Assembly: GCA_026645745.1 (NCBI GenBank)
Contig: JAPKMU010000006.1
Span: 1-34,592 of the forward strand
Source: Anaerolineae bacterium
Lineage (GTDB): Bacteria > Chloroflexota > Anaerolineae > Aggregatilineales > Phototrophicaceae
Direction of reading: 5' to 3'
DNA length: 34,592 nucleotides
The position numbers were made by a program, and so were the translations under genes. The notes beneath the pieces were generated by a model that was not told the origin of the DNA, ran no database searches, and saw nothing but the letters and a program-made list of their open reading frames with translations. How positions within the stretch are numbered: position 1 is the stretch's first letter; every line of letters begins with the position of its first letter. This document shows, piece by piece, positions 8,073 to 16,576 of this stretch.

Positions 8073-8549
8073 ATGAAGGGAGAACTTGACGAGATCGATC
8101 GTACCATACTGATTGAACTCCAGCAGGACGGAGCGATCAGCAACGCCGAACTCGCAAGACGAATCTCGTTGTCACCGCCTGCCGTCCATGCGCGGATCAA
8201 GCGGTTGGAAGACTTAGGCTACATTCAGCAGTACGTCGCAGTCCTAGACCGAGAAAAGCTGGGCTATGACATGCTGTGCATGGTTGGCGTCACACTTCAG
8301 CGGCATCAACCGGAACAAATTGATCGCTTTCATGAAGAAGTACGCCGCATGCCGGAAGTGATGGAATGTCACTTTTTAACGGGCGACTTTGACTATTTGC
8401 TCAAAGTTGTCGTGCGTAACCGTAAGGAACTGGAACGCTTCCTCATGGATCGACTCACGAGAATACCCGGCGTTTCAAGGGTATCCACCAGCCTTGTCCT
8501 TGGGGAAATCAAATATTCGCTTTCTTTACCCTTGGATCAAACAGAATGA
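8073..8549 (+). CDS. Lrp/AsnC family transcriptional regulator
   Basis: 158 residues from the ATG at 8073. The start is chosen because GGAGA lies 7 nt upstream, because the protein then begins MKGELDEIDRTILIELQQDG as the family does, and because a -10 box at 8017-8022 would put ATG 8028 before the transcript start. The N-terminal winged HTH covers about 5-60, with SNAELARRISLSPPAVHARI as helix-turn-helix and KRLEDLGYIQQYVAVLD as the wing. The C-terminal RAM/ligand-binding domain contains VMECHFLTGDFDYLLKVVV and a closing LVLGEIKYSLSLPL. Members sense amino acids and regulate amino-acid metabolism. Its stop overlaps the aminotransferase start as ATGA, so the two are translationally coupled and it probably controls that gene. 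Confidence 0.92.
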   Translation: MKGELDEIDRTILIELQQDGAISNAELARRISLSPPAVHARIKRLEDLGYIQQYVAVLDREKLGYDMLCMVGVTLQRHQPEQIDRFHEEVRRMPEVMECHFLTGDFDYLLKVVVRNRKELERFLMDRLTRIPGVSRVSTSLVLGEIKYSLSLPLDQTE

Positions 8550-9733
8550 TTACCCTCAGTTCAGAAGTTGGTCATCTCAAGCGATCAGTCATGCGCGACT
8601 TGCTCGCGCTGGCGACCGACCCGGGAATCGTCTCCTTAGCCGGAGGGCTTCCCGCCACCGAATACCTACCAGTCGCTGAATACACACAATGCCTAAATAC
8701 CGTTCTTCAACGTGACGGCGGGCGACTGCTCCAATACAATCCGCAGCATCCCGGTTTGCGTAGTTGGATCGCAGAGTACATGCGCGGGCGCGGTGTTGAC
8801 TGTGAACCCGATCACGTTTTCATCACCAACGGCGCGCAGCAAGGCTTAACCATCCTGTCGCGGCTGCTGCTTGACCCCGGCGCTCCCGCAGTTATTGAGG
8901 AGGCGACTTTCACCGGAATTCAGCAGGTGACAGCCGGACGAGGCGCACAGGTGATCACCATTCCAACTAGTCTCACCGACGGCGCGGACACGGACGCGCT
9001 CGAAGCCGCGTTTAGAGAACACCATCCTCGCTTCGCCATCATCATTCCGGATTTTCACAACCCGCTCGGCGTCAGCCTGTCGCTCCAAAAGCGCCGCCGC
9101 ATTGCCAGCCTCGCCGCCAAATACGAAATCCCGATCATCGAAGATGATCCTTATTCCGCACTCCGGTTTGAGGGCAAGCCGCATCCACCGATCAAAGCGT
9201 TCGATCATGACGGGTTCGTGTTCTACATCGGATCGTTCTCGAAGATGCTTGCGCCTTCGGTGCGGCTTGGCTGGATCGTTGCCTCACCCGCATTGATCCC
9301 CAAAATCACTGTGATCCGTGAATCAATCGATCTCGAATCCTCAATCTTGACGCAGACCGCCGTTTACGAGTTTTTGTCTCAGGGGATGCTCAAGCCGCAC
9401 TTAGAGCAGCTTAACCGGGTCAATCGTGAACGCCGCGACGTACTCCTTGAGGCACTTCGCGCCAATTTTGGTGAAAGTGCCCAGTGGACTCACCCTGAAG
9501 GTGGGTTGTTTGTGTGGCTCACGATGCCAGACTGCATTGACACATGGGGCGCATTCCAACGGGCGCTTGATGAACATGTGATTTACATTCCGGGGGCTGC
9601 ATTTGCTCATGACGGAAGCTGCTGCAACGCGATGCGCTTGAACTTCAGCAGCGCCCCGCCCGATAAAATCCGACTAGCTGTCGAACGGCTAGCGGCAGTT
9701 TTCGCGCCGCTGATGCCTGTCGCGGCACTCTAA
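8546..9733 (+). CDS. PLP-dependent aminotransferase (2-aminoadipate/aromatic, MocR-like group)
   Basis: A 395-residue fold-type I aminotransferase of the LysN/ARO8-like group. SLAGGLPATEYLP near the N-terminus and LLQYNPQHPGLRSWIAEYM are hallmark segments. K233 in GSFSKMLAPSVRLGW is the PLP Schiff-base lysine, with N172 in FHNPLG, the IIEDDPYSALR motif (198-207) and R240. It usually interconverts 2-aminoadipate, branched-chain or aromatic amino acids with their 2-oxoacids. The start overlaps the stop of the Lrp-like regulator by four bases (ATGA), an operon linkage that suggests feedback by the amino acid it handles. It resembles the aminotransferase at 4431-5540 in general build, but the two are clearly different in sequence. 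A 9-bp hairpin lies 13 nt after its stop. Confidence 0.9.
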   Translation: MITLSSEVGHLKRSVMRDLLALATDPGIVSLAGGLPATEYLPVAEYTQCLNTVLQRDGGRLLQYNPQHPGLRSWIAEYMRGRGVDCEPDHVFITNGAQQGLTILSRLLLDPGAPAVIEEATFTGIQQVTAGRGAQVITIPTSLTDGADTDALEAAFREHHPRFAIIIPDFHNPLGVSLSLQKRRRIASLAAKYEIPIIEDDPYSALRFEGKPHPPIKAFDHDGFVFYIGSFSKMLAPSVRLGWIVASPALIPKITVIRESIDLESSILTQTAVYEFLSQGMLKPHLEQLNRVNRERRDVLLEALRANFGESAQWTHPEGGLFVWLTMPDCIDTWGAFQRALDEHVIYIPGAAFAHDGSCCNAMRLNFSSAPPDKIRLAVERLAAVFAPLMPVAAL

Positions 9734-9746
9734 AGCGTGAACTCAA

Positions 9747-9769
9747 TGGGCGGGGTGCGTCCCCGCCCA
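9747..9769. terminator. Stem-loop between convergent genes
   Basis: TGGGCGGGG / CCCCGCCCA form a perfect 9-bp stem with a 5-nt loop (TGCGT), 13 nt after the aminotransferase stop and 11 nt after the stop of the convergent membrane-protein gene. It is probably a bidirectional transcript end. No T-run follows on either strand. Confidence 0.6.
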
Positions 9770-9780
9770 CCCTAGTTCGA

Positions 9781-12069
9781 TTACGCACTGCCCCCCGTAT
9801 CCTCTTGGTGATCGACCATCTCAACAGGTTGTTTTGCGGAATCCGCGTTCATCGCTTCGCGCGCAAACGCATATCCGATCAAACCAATCCCCAGTCCGAG
9901 CGGCAGCAGCCAAGGGCTGATCTGGATAATCCAAACAGCGAGCTGTGCGATACCAGCGCCGATCCAGACCAGCACAGTGAATCCAACCACCGCAATCGCC
10001 ATCTTCAACAGGGGGATGAAAACATGCCGGTACAAAAACCGTAGAATCTCGCGCCAATACCTGATCACCAGCGCAGCAGCAAGCACAGCAAATGCGATCC
10101 GCGCCGCATCCAACCGCCAGACCAACATTAGCCAACCGGAAATGACCAGCGTCGTATACGCTGCCATCACGCCTGCCTGTGACCACCGTTTGCTCCGCGC
10201 TTCGACCACCCAACCGCCTACGCCTATAACCACCATCAGCAGCATAAACAGCGTTTGCGGATCAAGCGCAATCAGCCATGCGAGTTTTAGACCAATAAAC
10301 CCGATTTGAAGGATGGCAATCGGCATCCAGTAGGCTGCCCGCGTCCGCGCAATCGCTTCGCCGCACAAAATCAAGCCGATCACCGATGCCATGATCGCTT
10401 CCGGCACTGTGTAAAACACCATCAGCAAGCCGATCAGCCACAGCATCCAACTCGCGCTGTAGATCATCCAACCGGACAAGCGCGGCATCGTCATCAGCAT
10501 GCGCCCCAGCACAAACCATCCTGCGCTCAAAGCAACCAGCGTCATTCCCTGCTGCGCTGTCGGCATTCCAGTGTAGTTCAAGAGGACTAGAACCCATACA
10601 GCGCCCATCCATCCACCAATGAGCAAAAAAAGATTCCGGAAATTGCCATTCAAAAACGGGCTGAGTTCAGGCGGGATCAGCCGATCAATCAACCCCACCC
10701 ATACCGGATGTCGTCCTGCGATCACCAGACTGCTGGTGACGAGCGCCGCGATCACGACGATTCCAAGCGACAGCGGCAGCCAGAGTGCACTCTGCAAGGT
10801 GAGTGTTAGCCCTAAAAGGAGATAAAGATACCCGACCGCAAAGAATGGCAGTCTCATCGCTGGGCGACGATGGGTCAGCGAGTGACCGAGCGCGATCAAG
10901 CCGAGTGCCAATACCTGCCACTCAACGCCCATCAGCGGCAGCGACCACAGCGACGGCATCCAATACGTGAGTAACAGCGCATACGGAAGCGGCAGCACGA
11001 TCAGCGCGGCATACAAAAGCGCGGGCAGCCGATAGAGCAGCCCCGCCGCGATCCACAAACCGCACGTCACTAACAGCGTAATCGTCACGATGAGCGGGGA
11101 TGCCGCATCGATATTCCGCGCTGTCCACAGCAGGATCAGCACGGTTAACCCCAGTGCGAGATCTGCCAGCGCCCATCCGGTGACTGCTTCAACAAGGGTA
11201 GTTTCACCTTTGCGCTTGTTTTTGTGCAGTGTCGTCCAGATTCGTTCGGTGAGTAAGGCGGCAGTCGCCATGAGTGCCAACCATAAGCCAAACGCGCCGG
11301 TAGCGTTCAACCAGTCGAAGTAAAACACAATCCAGCCGCCGCCAATCAGCCATACGCCACCGTGCGCTGCAAGCAGTTGGTCGCGCCCCATCATGACGAG
11401 CAGGAAAACGCCGCCGAGGATCAGTGTCAGCGAGGTACTAAACGGACTCACAACGGCATTGGCACGCAAAAATAGGCTCAACCCAATTGAACCGATCACG
11501 ACCATAAGCGCACCGATGCGGTACGAGTTCACCCATCGTGTGTCTTGGCAGATGCGCGGCACACCAAACCACCAGATCGCCGCGACCGATAGCAAGAGCG
11601 GGGCAACCCAATGCGGCGGCAGGAGAAAGTATCCCATCAATGACCATGCAGCGCTCACTTGAAGAATCAGCACCAGCGGGTACAGCGCCGCAAAGCGCAC
11701 ACGGTGTCCGGTGATCGTTACCAGCACCGCCACCACGACGATCCCCAATCGCCACAGCACTTCCCCGCCTTCGATTAAATGTGTCTTTGTAGAAAGGTGC
11801 AGCAGACCTGCTGAAAGCATCCATGCACCCGCCGCCACAATCCCGCGCGGAACCAACATGGCACGCAAGTATCGCATCGCCAAGCCGCCGATCAGGTAAA
11901 ACAGCGCGGGCGCGGTCAGCGACATCAACACATGTGCAAAGAAAAATGGCGATGTCAAATCGCGCATCAAGAACGCGGTCGAGCCGACGATCAGCGCGAT
12001 TCCCCCATAGAGCGGAACTTGAAGCTGATCGGTCTCCGTTGTTCGGAGGAATGATTGGGTCTGCATCAT
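9781..12069 (-). CDS. Very large polytopic membrane protein of unknown function
   Basis: 762 residues from ATG 12069. I do not recognise the family. Almost the entire protein is hydrophobic, with roughly 24-28 membrane segments in an unbroken series and only short basic loops (such as LHKNKRKGE), and a short acidic C-terminal tail (QPVEMVDHQEDTGG). There is no visible soluble domain, nucleotide-binding motif or metal-binding cluster. A GTG at 12117 would add 16 residues, but ATG-ATG at 12069/12066 has GAGG 3 and 6 nt upstream and is preferred. It lies 95 bp downstream of the histidine kinase on the same strand, with a 7-bp inverted repeat (12115-12121 / 12139-12145) in between, so it is probably the last gene of the signalling operon. 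It could be a transporter, a glycan-handling membrane protein or a partner of the sensor. Confidence 0.75.
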   Translation of the reverse strand: MMQTQSFLRTTETDQLQVPLYGGIALIVGSTAFLMRDLTSPFFFAHVLMSLTAPALFYLIGGLAMRYLRAMLVPRGIVAAGAWMLSAGLLHLSTKTHLIEGGEVLWRLGIVVVAVLVTITGHRVRFAALYPLVLILQVSAAWSLMGYFLLPPHWVAPLLLSVAAIWWFGVPRICQDTRWVNSYRIGALMVVIGSIGLSLFLRANAVVSPFSTSLTLILGGVFLLVMMGRDQLLAAHGGVWLIGGGWIVFYFDWLNATGAFGLWLALMATAALLTERIWTTLHKNKRKGETTLVEAVTGWALADLALGLTVLILLWTARNIDAASPLIVTITLLVTCGLWIAAGLLYRLPALLYAALIVLPLPYALLLTYWMPSLWSLPLMGVEWQVLALGLIALGHSLTHRRPAMRLPFFAVGYLYLLLGLTLTLQSALWLPLSLGIVVIAALVTSSLVIAGRHPVWVGLIDRLIPPELSPFLNGNFRNLFLLIGGWMGAVWVLVLLNYTGMPTAQQGMTLVALSAGWFVLGRMLMTMPRLSGWMIYSASWMLWLIGLLMVFYTVPEAIMASVIGLILCGEAIARTRAAYWMPIAILQIGFIGLKLAWLIALDPQTLFMLLMVVIGVGGWVVEARSKRWSQAGVMAAYTTLVISGWLMLVWRLDAARIAFAVLAAALVIRYWREILRFLYRHVFIPLLKMAIAVVGFTVLVWIGAGIAQLAVWIIQISPWLLPLGLGIGLIGYAFAREAMNADSAKQPVEMVDHQEDTGGSA

Positions 12070-12164
12070 ACGCCTCACATGTTTTGATCCAGCGTAAAGC
12101 AGACGAAGATCAAACACGATGCGCGCGCGTCATTCCCTCATCGTGACAAGCGCACAGATTCCCA

Positions 12165-13406
12165 TCACGGGAGCGGCAGTTCAACTGTAAATGTGCTGCC
12201 CTGCCCCGGGTTACTCTGCACTTTGATCGTGCCGCCGTGCAGCCGCGCAAGTTGAAGCGCAATATCCAACCCCAAGCCAACCCCAATCCGGCGGCTGTCC
12301 AGTTGAACAAACGGCACAAATACCAGTGCTTGCTGTTCCGCCGGGATGCCGATCCCCGTATCACGCACCTCGATCAGCAGCATTTCCCCGCGCCTATATG
12401 TCCGCACGCCAATTTCGCCGCGCGCCGTATATTTCGCCGCATTACCGATTAAGTTGGCGACGATCTGCCGTAGTCGCACCGGATCGCCGTGATAGGTGGG
12501 AAGCGCATCATCACACTCAACTTTGAGCGCTACCCCCGCCACCAGCGCCGGACGATGTTCTTCAGCGGCAGCACGGCAGATAGCGTTTAAATCGCATGGT
12601 TCACGCTGAAGGGTCAGCTTGCCTGTGTTCAAGTGCGCGCTGTCCAGTAGATCGCTTACCAAGCGGTTAAGCTGCCCGCTTTCTTCGATGATTTGCGCGA
12701 GATACTGCTGCTGCGTCTGAGTAAACTCGGTGCGCTTGAGGAGCTTGGCAAATCCGAGAATCGAGTTCAGCGGTGTGCGCAGTTCATGGCTCACCCGCGC
12801 GAGAAAGTGTTGGCTTTGTGCGCGTACTTGCTCTGCAACATAGGCAGAGTTGATCTCAATTGCTAGATGATTCAAAAACTGAAGCGTCTGAAACACGAAT
12901 GCACCCAGTAAAATGTTATAGCTCACCAGCAAGTAAGACGGCGGGTGAACCTGACGCAGCACGGGCAGCACCTCGTAAATCAGGCTGATCCAAAACGCCG
13001 CAATGCACCCCGCTTGAATCAAGATGCGCTGCCGTCCGGTGAACAGCATCCCCGCGAACGTGTACGGAATGATGAACGTGAGCGCTGTCACTGCACCCAA
13101 GCCGCTGATGATCAGCCCTTGAATCAAAAACAGCGCGAGCATACTCACCAGCCAAATCGATGCCCACTTCGTGTAAAACCCGAACAGATACACAAGCGCC
13201 ACGCACATCGCCAGCGCACCGTATAAATGCGGGTACGGCAGTTCTTGAAACGCTGCCGATGCCCACAGCAGCATTTCGCCAAGTACGAGCTGCCAGCCGC
13301 GTGCACGCCAATACGTATTCACCTGCTGGGCTGCCTGCCGCTGAACCGCTGTTGGCAGCAGATTATCGTCATCCACCCAAGGCGCGTTTAAAAGTTTCTG
13401 CCACAT
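12165..13406 (-). CDS. Membrane sensor histidine kinase
   Basis: 413 residues. About six membrane helices occupy residues 38-180 with almost no extracytoplasmic domain, so it probably senses a membrane or intramembrane cue. A short linker leads to the HisKA/DHp domain, H-box VSHELRTPLNS with His207, and second helix YLAQIIEESGQLNRLVSDLL. The ATPase domain follows: N-box with N318 and N322 (IVANLIGNAAKYTA), G1 DTGIGIP (349-355), F-box FVPF (363-366) and G2 GVGLGL (375-380). All catalytic motifs are intact. The ATG at 13406 lies inside the upstream REC gene (38-bp overlap). A GTG at 13376 would reduce the overlap to 8 bases, and neither has a strong Shine-Dalgarno. Its likely partners are the REC and the REC-LuxR-DHp proteins encoded just upstream. 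Confidence 0.9.
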   Translation of the reverse strand: MWQKLLNAPWVDDDNLLPTAVQRQAAQQVNTYWRARGWQLVLGEMLLWASAAFQELPYPHLYGALAMCVALVYLFGFYTKWASIWLVSMLALFLIQGLIISGLGAVTALTFIIPYTFAGMLFTGRQRILIQAGCIAAFWISLIYEVLPVLRQVHPPSYLLVSYNILLGAFVFQTLQFLNHLAIEINSAYVAEQVRAQSQHFLARVSHELRTPLNSILGFAKLLKRTEFTQTQQQYLAQIIEESGQLNRLVSDLLDSAHLNTGKLTLQREPCDLNAICRAAAEEHRPALVAGVALKVECDDALPTYHGDPVRLRQIVANLIGNAAKYTARGEIGVRTYRRGEMLLIEVRDTGIGIPAEQQALVFVPFVQLDSRRIGVGLGLDIALQLARLHGGTIKVQSNPGQGSTFTVELPLP

Positions 13407-13728
13407 GATCTGGGTCTAAGGGTTTCGCTAAATAATCGGTGACAACTGCCGGAAAACGCTCACGCTGAATCGATTCCGCATACGCCGAAACAAGGATCAC
13501 CGGGGCGGGATGAATAGTCGTCACCACTGCTGCCAGCGCCGCGCCGTCTGTATCCGGCAGATCGAGGTCAAGCACATATAAATCCGGGCGTTCCCTTTCT
13601 GCCGCTGTTCGCGCTTCGCTCCCATTTCCCACTGTGATTAAGCGATAGGGGGTTAAATCGCTTACTATCGCGCTCATTAGGAACCGCGCAGGGGGGTGAT
13701 CTTCGACGCACAGAATCGTCTTTTGCAT
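13369..13728 (-). CDS. Stand-alone response-regulator receiver (REC) protein
   Basis: 119 residues consisting of a single receiver domain. It has the acidic pair E9/D10 in CVEDHPPARFLM, phosphoacceptor D54 in YVLDLDLPDTDG, the Ser switch in VILVSAYAES and the conserved Lys in DYLAKPLD. No output domain follows, which fits a phosphorelay intermediate or phosphate sink, like CheY/Spo0F-type proteins. ATG 13728 gives the usual receiver N-terminus MQKTILCVEDH. A GTG at 13749 overlaps the stop of the preceding gene as GTGA and would add seven residues, so that start is also possible. It is sandwiched between the REC-LuxR-DHp gene and the kinase gene and overlaps both or nearly so. Confidence 0.85.
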   Translation of the reverse strand: MQKTILCVEDHPPARFLMSAIVSDLTPYRLITVGNGSEARTAAERERPDLYVLDLDLPDTDGAALAAVVTTIHPAPVILVSAYAESIQRERFPAVVTDYLAKPLDPDHVAETFKRALGG

Positions 13729-13745
13729 CGTCGTTTCGCCGCCTA

Positions 13746-14549
13746 TCACTCTTTCAAACCTTCGATCAGTCCGTCCAGCCGTTCTGCTTCAAGGATCAAC
13801 TGCTGCAAGTATTCGGCGTCTGCCGCATCGAGCGAACCATTACGCTCAAGACGACTTTGCAGCAGGCGGGCTAAGCCGATGAGGGCGTGCAGGGGAGTCC
13901 GCAATTCGTGACGCACAGCCGCACCGGGTTTTGGCAGTTCGCGGAGCTGCTGCGCCGCTTTGACTGCCGCCTCACGGGTATCCACGCCTAATTTGGTGTA
14001 GATGTTCGAGATGTGGTTGCGGATCGTGCCGTGCGCCACGCCAAGCATGTCCGCAATCTCCGGGTTTGCGTGTCCTTCAGCCGCCAAGCGCAGAATCGCC
14101 CGTTCGCGCGGCGTGAGGGTGAATTTCTGGCGCGAACTCGCCAGTGCTGCCGCCGCTGTTGGCGATAAAAACATCCGCCCAGCAGTAACCGCGCGGATTC
14201 CGTCTGCCAACCGCAATGAAAAGTCGTCGCTCTTGACCACGTAGCCGCCCGCGCCCGCATTGAGCAGTTCTTCAATCCACACCGCATCGTCATGCCCCGT
14301 TAGCACGAGAATACCCATGTAGGGATAACGCGCTTTCAGGTCACGGACGGCAGCAACAGGTTCAAACTGCTGACGGGTATACGACAAATCCATCACCAAT
14401 GCATCAGGGGGACGGCTGTTCACCAGTGTAATCATCTGGGCGGCGTCGGTCGTCTCCCAGATCACACGCAGATCAAGTTCTTTCGCCAATTCCTGCCGCA
14501 CGATCTTTAAGATCAGCGGGTGATCATCCATCAATGCGACGCGGATCAT
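13746..14549 (-). CDS. Response regulator REC-LuxR HTH with a C-terminal histidine-kinase DHp hairpin
   Basis: 267 residues from ATG 14549. This start is chosen because MIRVALMDDHPLIL is a typical NarL/FixJ N-terminus, GAGGA lies 7 nt upstream, and longer versions would overlap the divergent asnB. REC domain 1-122: D8/D9, phosphoacceptor D54 (VMDLSY), T84 and K106, all intact. LuxR-type HTH 141-203: LTPRERAILRLAAEGHANPEIADMLGV and TIRNHISNIYTKLGV. Residues 210-267 are odd: AAVRHELRTPLHALIGLARLL (His214) and YLQQLILEAERLDGLIEGL have the sequence and spacing of the two helices of a HisKA dimerisation domain, yet no ATPase domain follows. It could bind DNA as a dimer held by this hairpin, or accept phosphate in trans from the neighbouring kinase. 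Confidence 0.9.
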   Translation of the reverse strand: MIRVALMDDHPLILKIVRQELAKELDLRVIWETTDAAQMITLVNSRPPDALVMDLSYTRQQFEPVAAVRDLKARYPYMGILVLTGHDDAVWIEELLNAGAGGYVVKSDDFSLRLADGIRAVTAGRMFLSPTAAAALASSRQKFTLTPRERAILRLAAEGHANPEIADMLGVAHGTIRNHISNIYTKLGVDTREAAVKAAQQLRELPKPGAAVRHELRTPLHALIGLARLLQSRLERNGSLDAADAEYLQQLILEAERLDGLIEGLKE

Positions 14550-14597
14550 CTGTCTATCCTCATGTCTGCCGCCCCTATTTTCCGCCGCTCTTTCCCC

Positions 14598-14603
14598 TAT
14601 AAT
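14598..14603 (+). promoter_or_regulatory. Consensus -10 box upstream of asnB
   Basis: TATAAT matches the sigma-70 -10 consensus exactly and lies 26 nt before the asnB ATG, giving a leader of about 20 nt. No good -35 is seen 16-18 nt upstream. The 80-bp gap is shared with the divergent response-regulator gene. Confidence 0.4.
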
Positions 14604-14629
14604 AAATCCATCTGGCGAAGGGTGCGCAC

Positions 14630-16570
14630 ATGTGTGGAATTCTCGGCATGTTACGGTACAACGGCGTGGGCATCGACCCGCGTGTGATCGCGGAGGGTGC
14701 ATCGATCCTACGCCATCGTGGACCGGATGGTGACGGCTATGTGTTGATCAACACCGCATCCGGCGCATCCGATTCACGCATAGGTGACGATCCGCCTCCC
14801 GGTATTACATTTCCGCACTGGTCGCAGCCGTCCGCCTTCCCGCCTGATCTGATCCTCGCCCAGCGCCGCCTTGCGATCATCGATCTTTCACCCACTGGTC
14901 ACGAGCCGATGACTGTTCCCGGCGGTGCATATTGGCTGACGTTCAACGGTGAAATCTATAACTATCTCGAACTGCGCGATGAACTCCGTGCTCTAGGGGT
15001 GACATTTCGTACTGAGTGCGACGCCGAAGTGCTGATTCAAGCCTATGCCACATGGGGAATCGACTGCCTCAGCCGCTTGATCGGCATGTTCGCGTTCGCA
15101 CTCTGGGATCAACCGAACCAGCGGCTTTTTTGTGCGCGCGATCATTTGGGGATCAAGCCCTTTTACTATGTCAACACACCGGATCGATTCGCATTTGCAA
15201 GCGAAATGAAGGCTTTCAAAGCGCTTGCGCCTGAAGCACTCCAACCCGATCACGATCAATTGATGTGGTTTTTGCGCTACGGCATGATCTACAACGCGCC
15301 GCATACGTTCTATGAAGGCGTGCGCGAACTCCCCGGCGGGCATTATGTGATCGTGCAAGATGGACAGGTTAGCGATCCGGTGCGCTGGTGGGATGTCGAT
15401 CTCGAACGTGCACGTGCTACCTACAATTATGCCGACCCTGAAGGTGAGTTTCTCCGCTTGATGCAAGATTCGGTCAAGCTTCAACTTCGGAGCGATGTTC
15501 CGGTCGGAACGTGTTTGAGCGGCGGACTCGACAGCAGTACGATTGTTGCGCTTAGTACCGCGCAGCTCAACGGCGGAAGCATGAACAGTTTTTCGTCCGT
15601 GTATCCAGTCAAAGGGCTGGACGAAACTCACTTCGTTGGACTGGTTGAAAACCGCTATCACACCATCCAGCACCGAGTCACGCCTGCCCCTGCTGACTTC
15701 TTCACCCGCCTGCAAAAAATCACATGGCATCAAGACATCCCGACCGCTTCCGCCAGTTTGTACACACAGCATCATGTTATGGAGTTGGCGCACGGAAACG
15801 TCACGGTACTGTTAGATGGTCAAGGCGGTGATGAATTATTCGCCGGGTACTTGAATTATGTTGTCTACTATTTAAGCGATCTTCGCCGCCGCGATCCTAT
15901 CCGCTGGGTGCGCGAAGAAACCGCATTTATCACCGGACTGCGGTCGCGCTTCAACGCTTCGTTGAGCGGGCGCGAATTCGTGAATCGCATTGTGCAGTAT
16001 CTCCGGCACGGTCGCCGCCCACTAAACGTGCTCAAACCGGAGTGTCACACCGCCGCTGACCAGCGTGAACGGGCAACGCCGCGCCGCCAGCTTACGGGTG
16101 CGGATGCGCTCAACAATTTTCTGTACGGCGCGATTGTGCGCGACAGTATCCCCTCACTGCTGCATTACGAAGATCGCAACAGCATGGCATACGGCATCGA
16201 AGCGCGCGTGCCCTATTTGGATCATCGCATGGTTGAATTCGCGCTCGGTGTGCCATCCGAGCAGAAAATACGCGGTATCGAGACCAAGTGGTTCATGCGC
16301 CGCGCCCTACGGGGAATCCTCCCCGACACGATCATTGACCGACGCGACAAACTCGGCTATCCAACGCCGTTCGCGCAGTGGCTTCGTACCGATCTCAAGA
16401 GCGATGCACAGGCGATCCTGTTCGACGGTGCTGCGCGCCGCACGTGGATCGACTCCGCTGCCGTAAAAAACATCTGGGATGCACACCAAAGCGGTACACG
16501 CGATCTCAATCACACCATTTACCGTTTGATCACGGCGGAAATGTGGTACGCCGCGCAAGTGGGAGCATAA
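14630..16570 (+). CDS. asnB: Asparagine synthase (glutamine-hydrolysing), AsnB type
   Basis: A 646-residue two-domain amidotransferase. The N-terminal nucleophile Cys2 (MCGILGMLR) and RHRGPDGDG start the class II glutaminase domain, with FNGEIYNY (105-112) and ECDAEV. The synthetase domain has the PP-loop SGGLDSS (297-303), GQGGDELFAGY and EARVPYLDHRMVEFAL. It adenylates a carboxylate and transfers ammonia from glutamine. Compared with E. coli AsnB, about 30 extra residues (roughly 40-72) interrupt the glutaminase domain, as I recall for some cell-surface-locus homologues. GAAGGG lies 8 nt before the ATG. It stands at the head of a glycan gene cluster, so it may amidate a uronic acid or peptide rather than (or besides) aspartate. 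Housekeeping asparagine synthesis cannot be excluded. Confidence 0.92.
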   Translation: MCGILGMLRYNGVGIDPRVIAEGASILRHRGPDGDGYVLINTASGASDSRIGDDPPPGITFPHWSQPSAFPPDLILAQRRLAIIDLSPTGHEPMTVPGGAYWLTFNGEIYNYLELRDELRALGVTFRTECDAEVLIQAYATWGIDCLSRLIGMFAFALWDQPNQRLFCARDHLGIKPFYYVNTPDRFAFASEMKAFKALAPEALQPDHDQLMWFLRYGMIYNAPHTFYEGVRELPGGHYVIVQDGQVSDPVRWWDVDLERARATYNYADPEGEFLRLMQDSVKLQLRSDVPVGTCLSGGLDSSTIVALSTAQLNGGSMNSFSSVYPVKGLDETHFVGLVENRYHTIQHRVTPAPADFFTRLQKITWHQDIPTASASLYTQHHVMELAHGNVTVLLDGQGGDELFAGYLNYVVYYLSDLRRRDPIRWVREETAFITGLRSRFNASLSGREFVNRIVQYLRHGRRPLNVLKPECHTAADQRERATPRRQLTGADALNNFLYGAIVRDSIPSLLHYEDRNSMAYGIEARVPYLDHRMVEFALGVPSEQKIRGIETKWFMRRALRGILPDTIIDRRDKLGYPTPFAQWLRTDLKSDAQAILFDGAARRTWIDSAAVKNIWDAHQSGTRDLNHTIYRLITAEMWYAAQVGA

Positions 16571-16576
16571 CCCCAA

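Noticed and set aside
14550-14702. A 51-residue N-terminal extension of the REC-LuxR-DHp regulator
   Set aside because: It would overlap the start of the divergent asnB, the extra residues resemble no domain, and ATG 14549 gives a normal receiver start with a Shine-Dalgarno.
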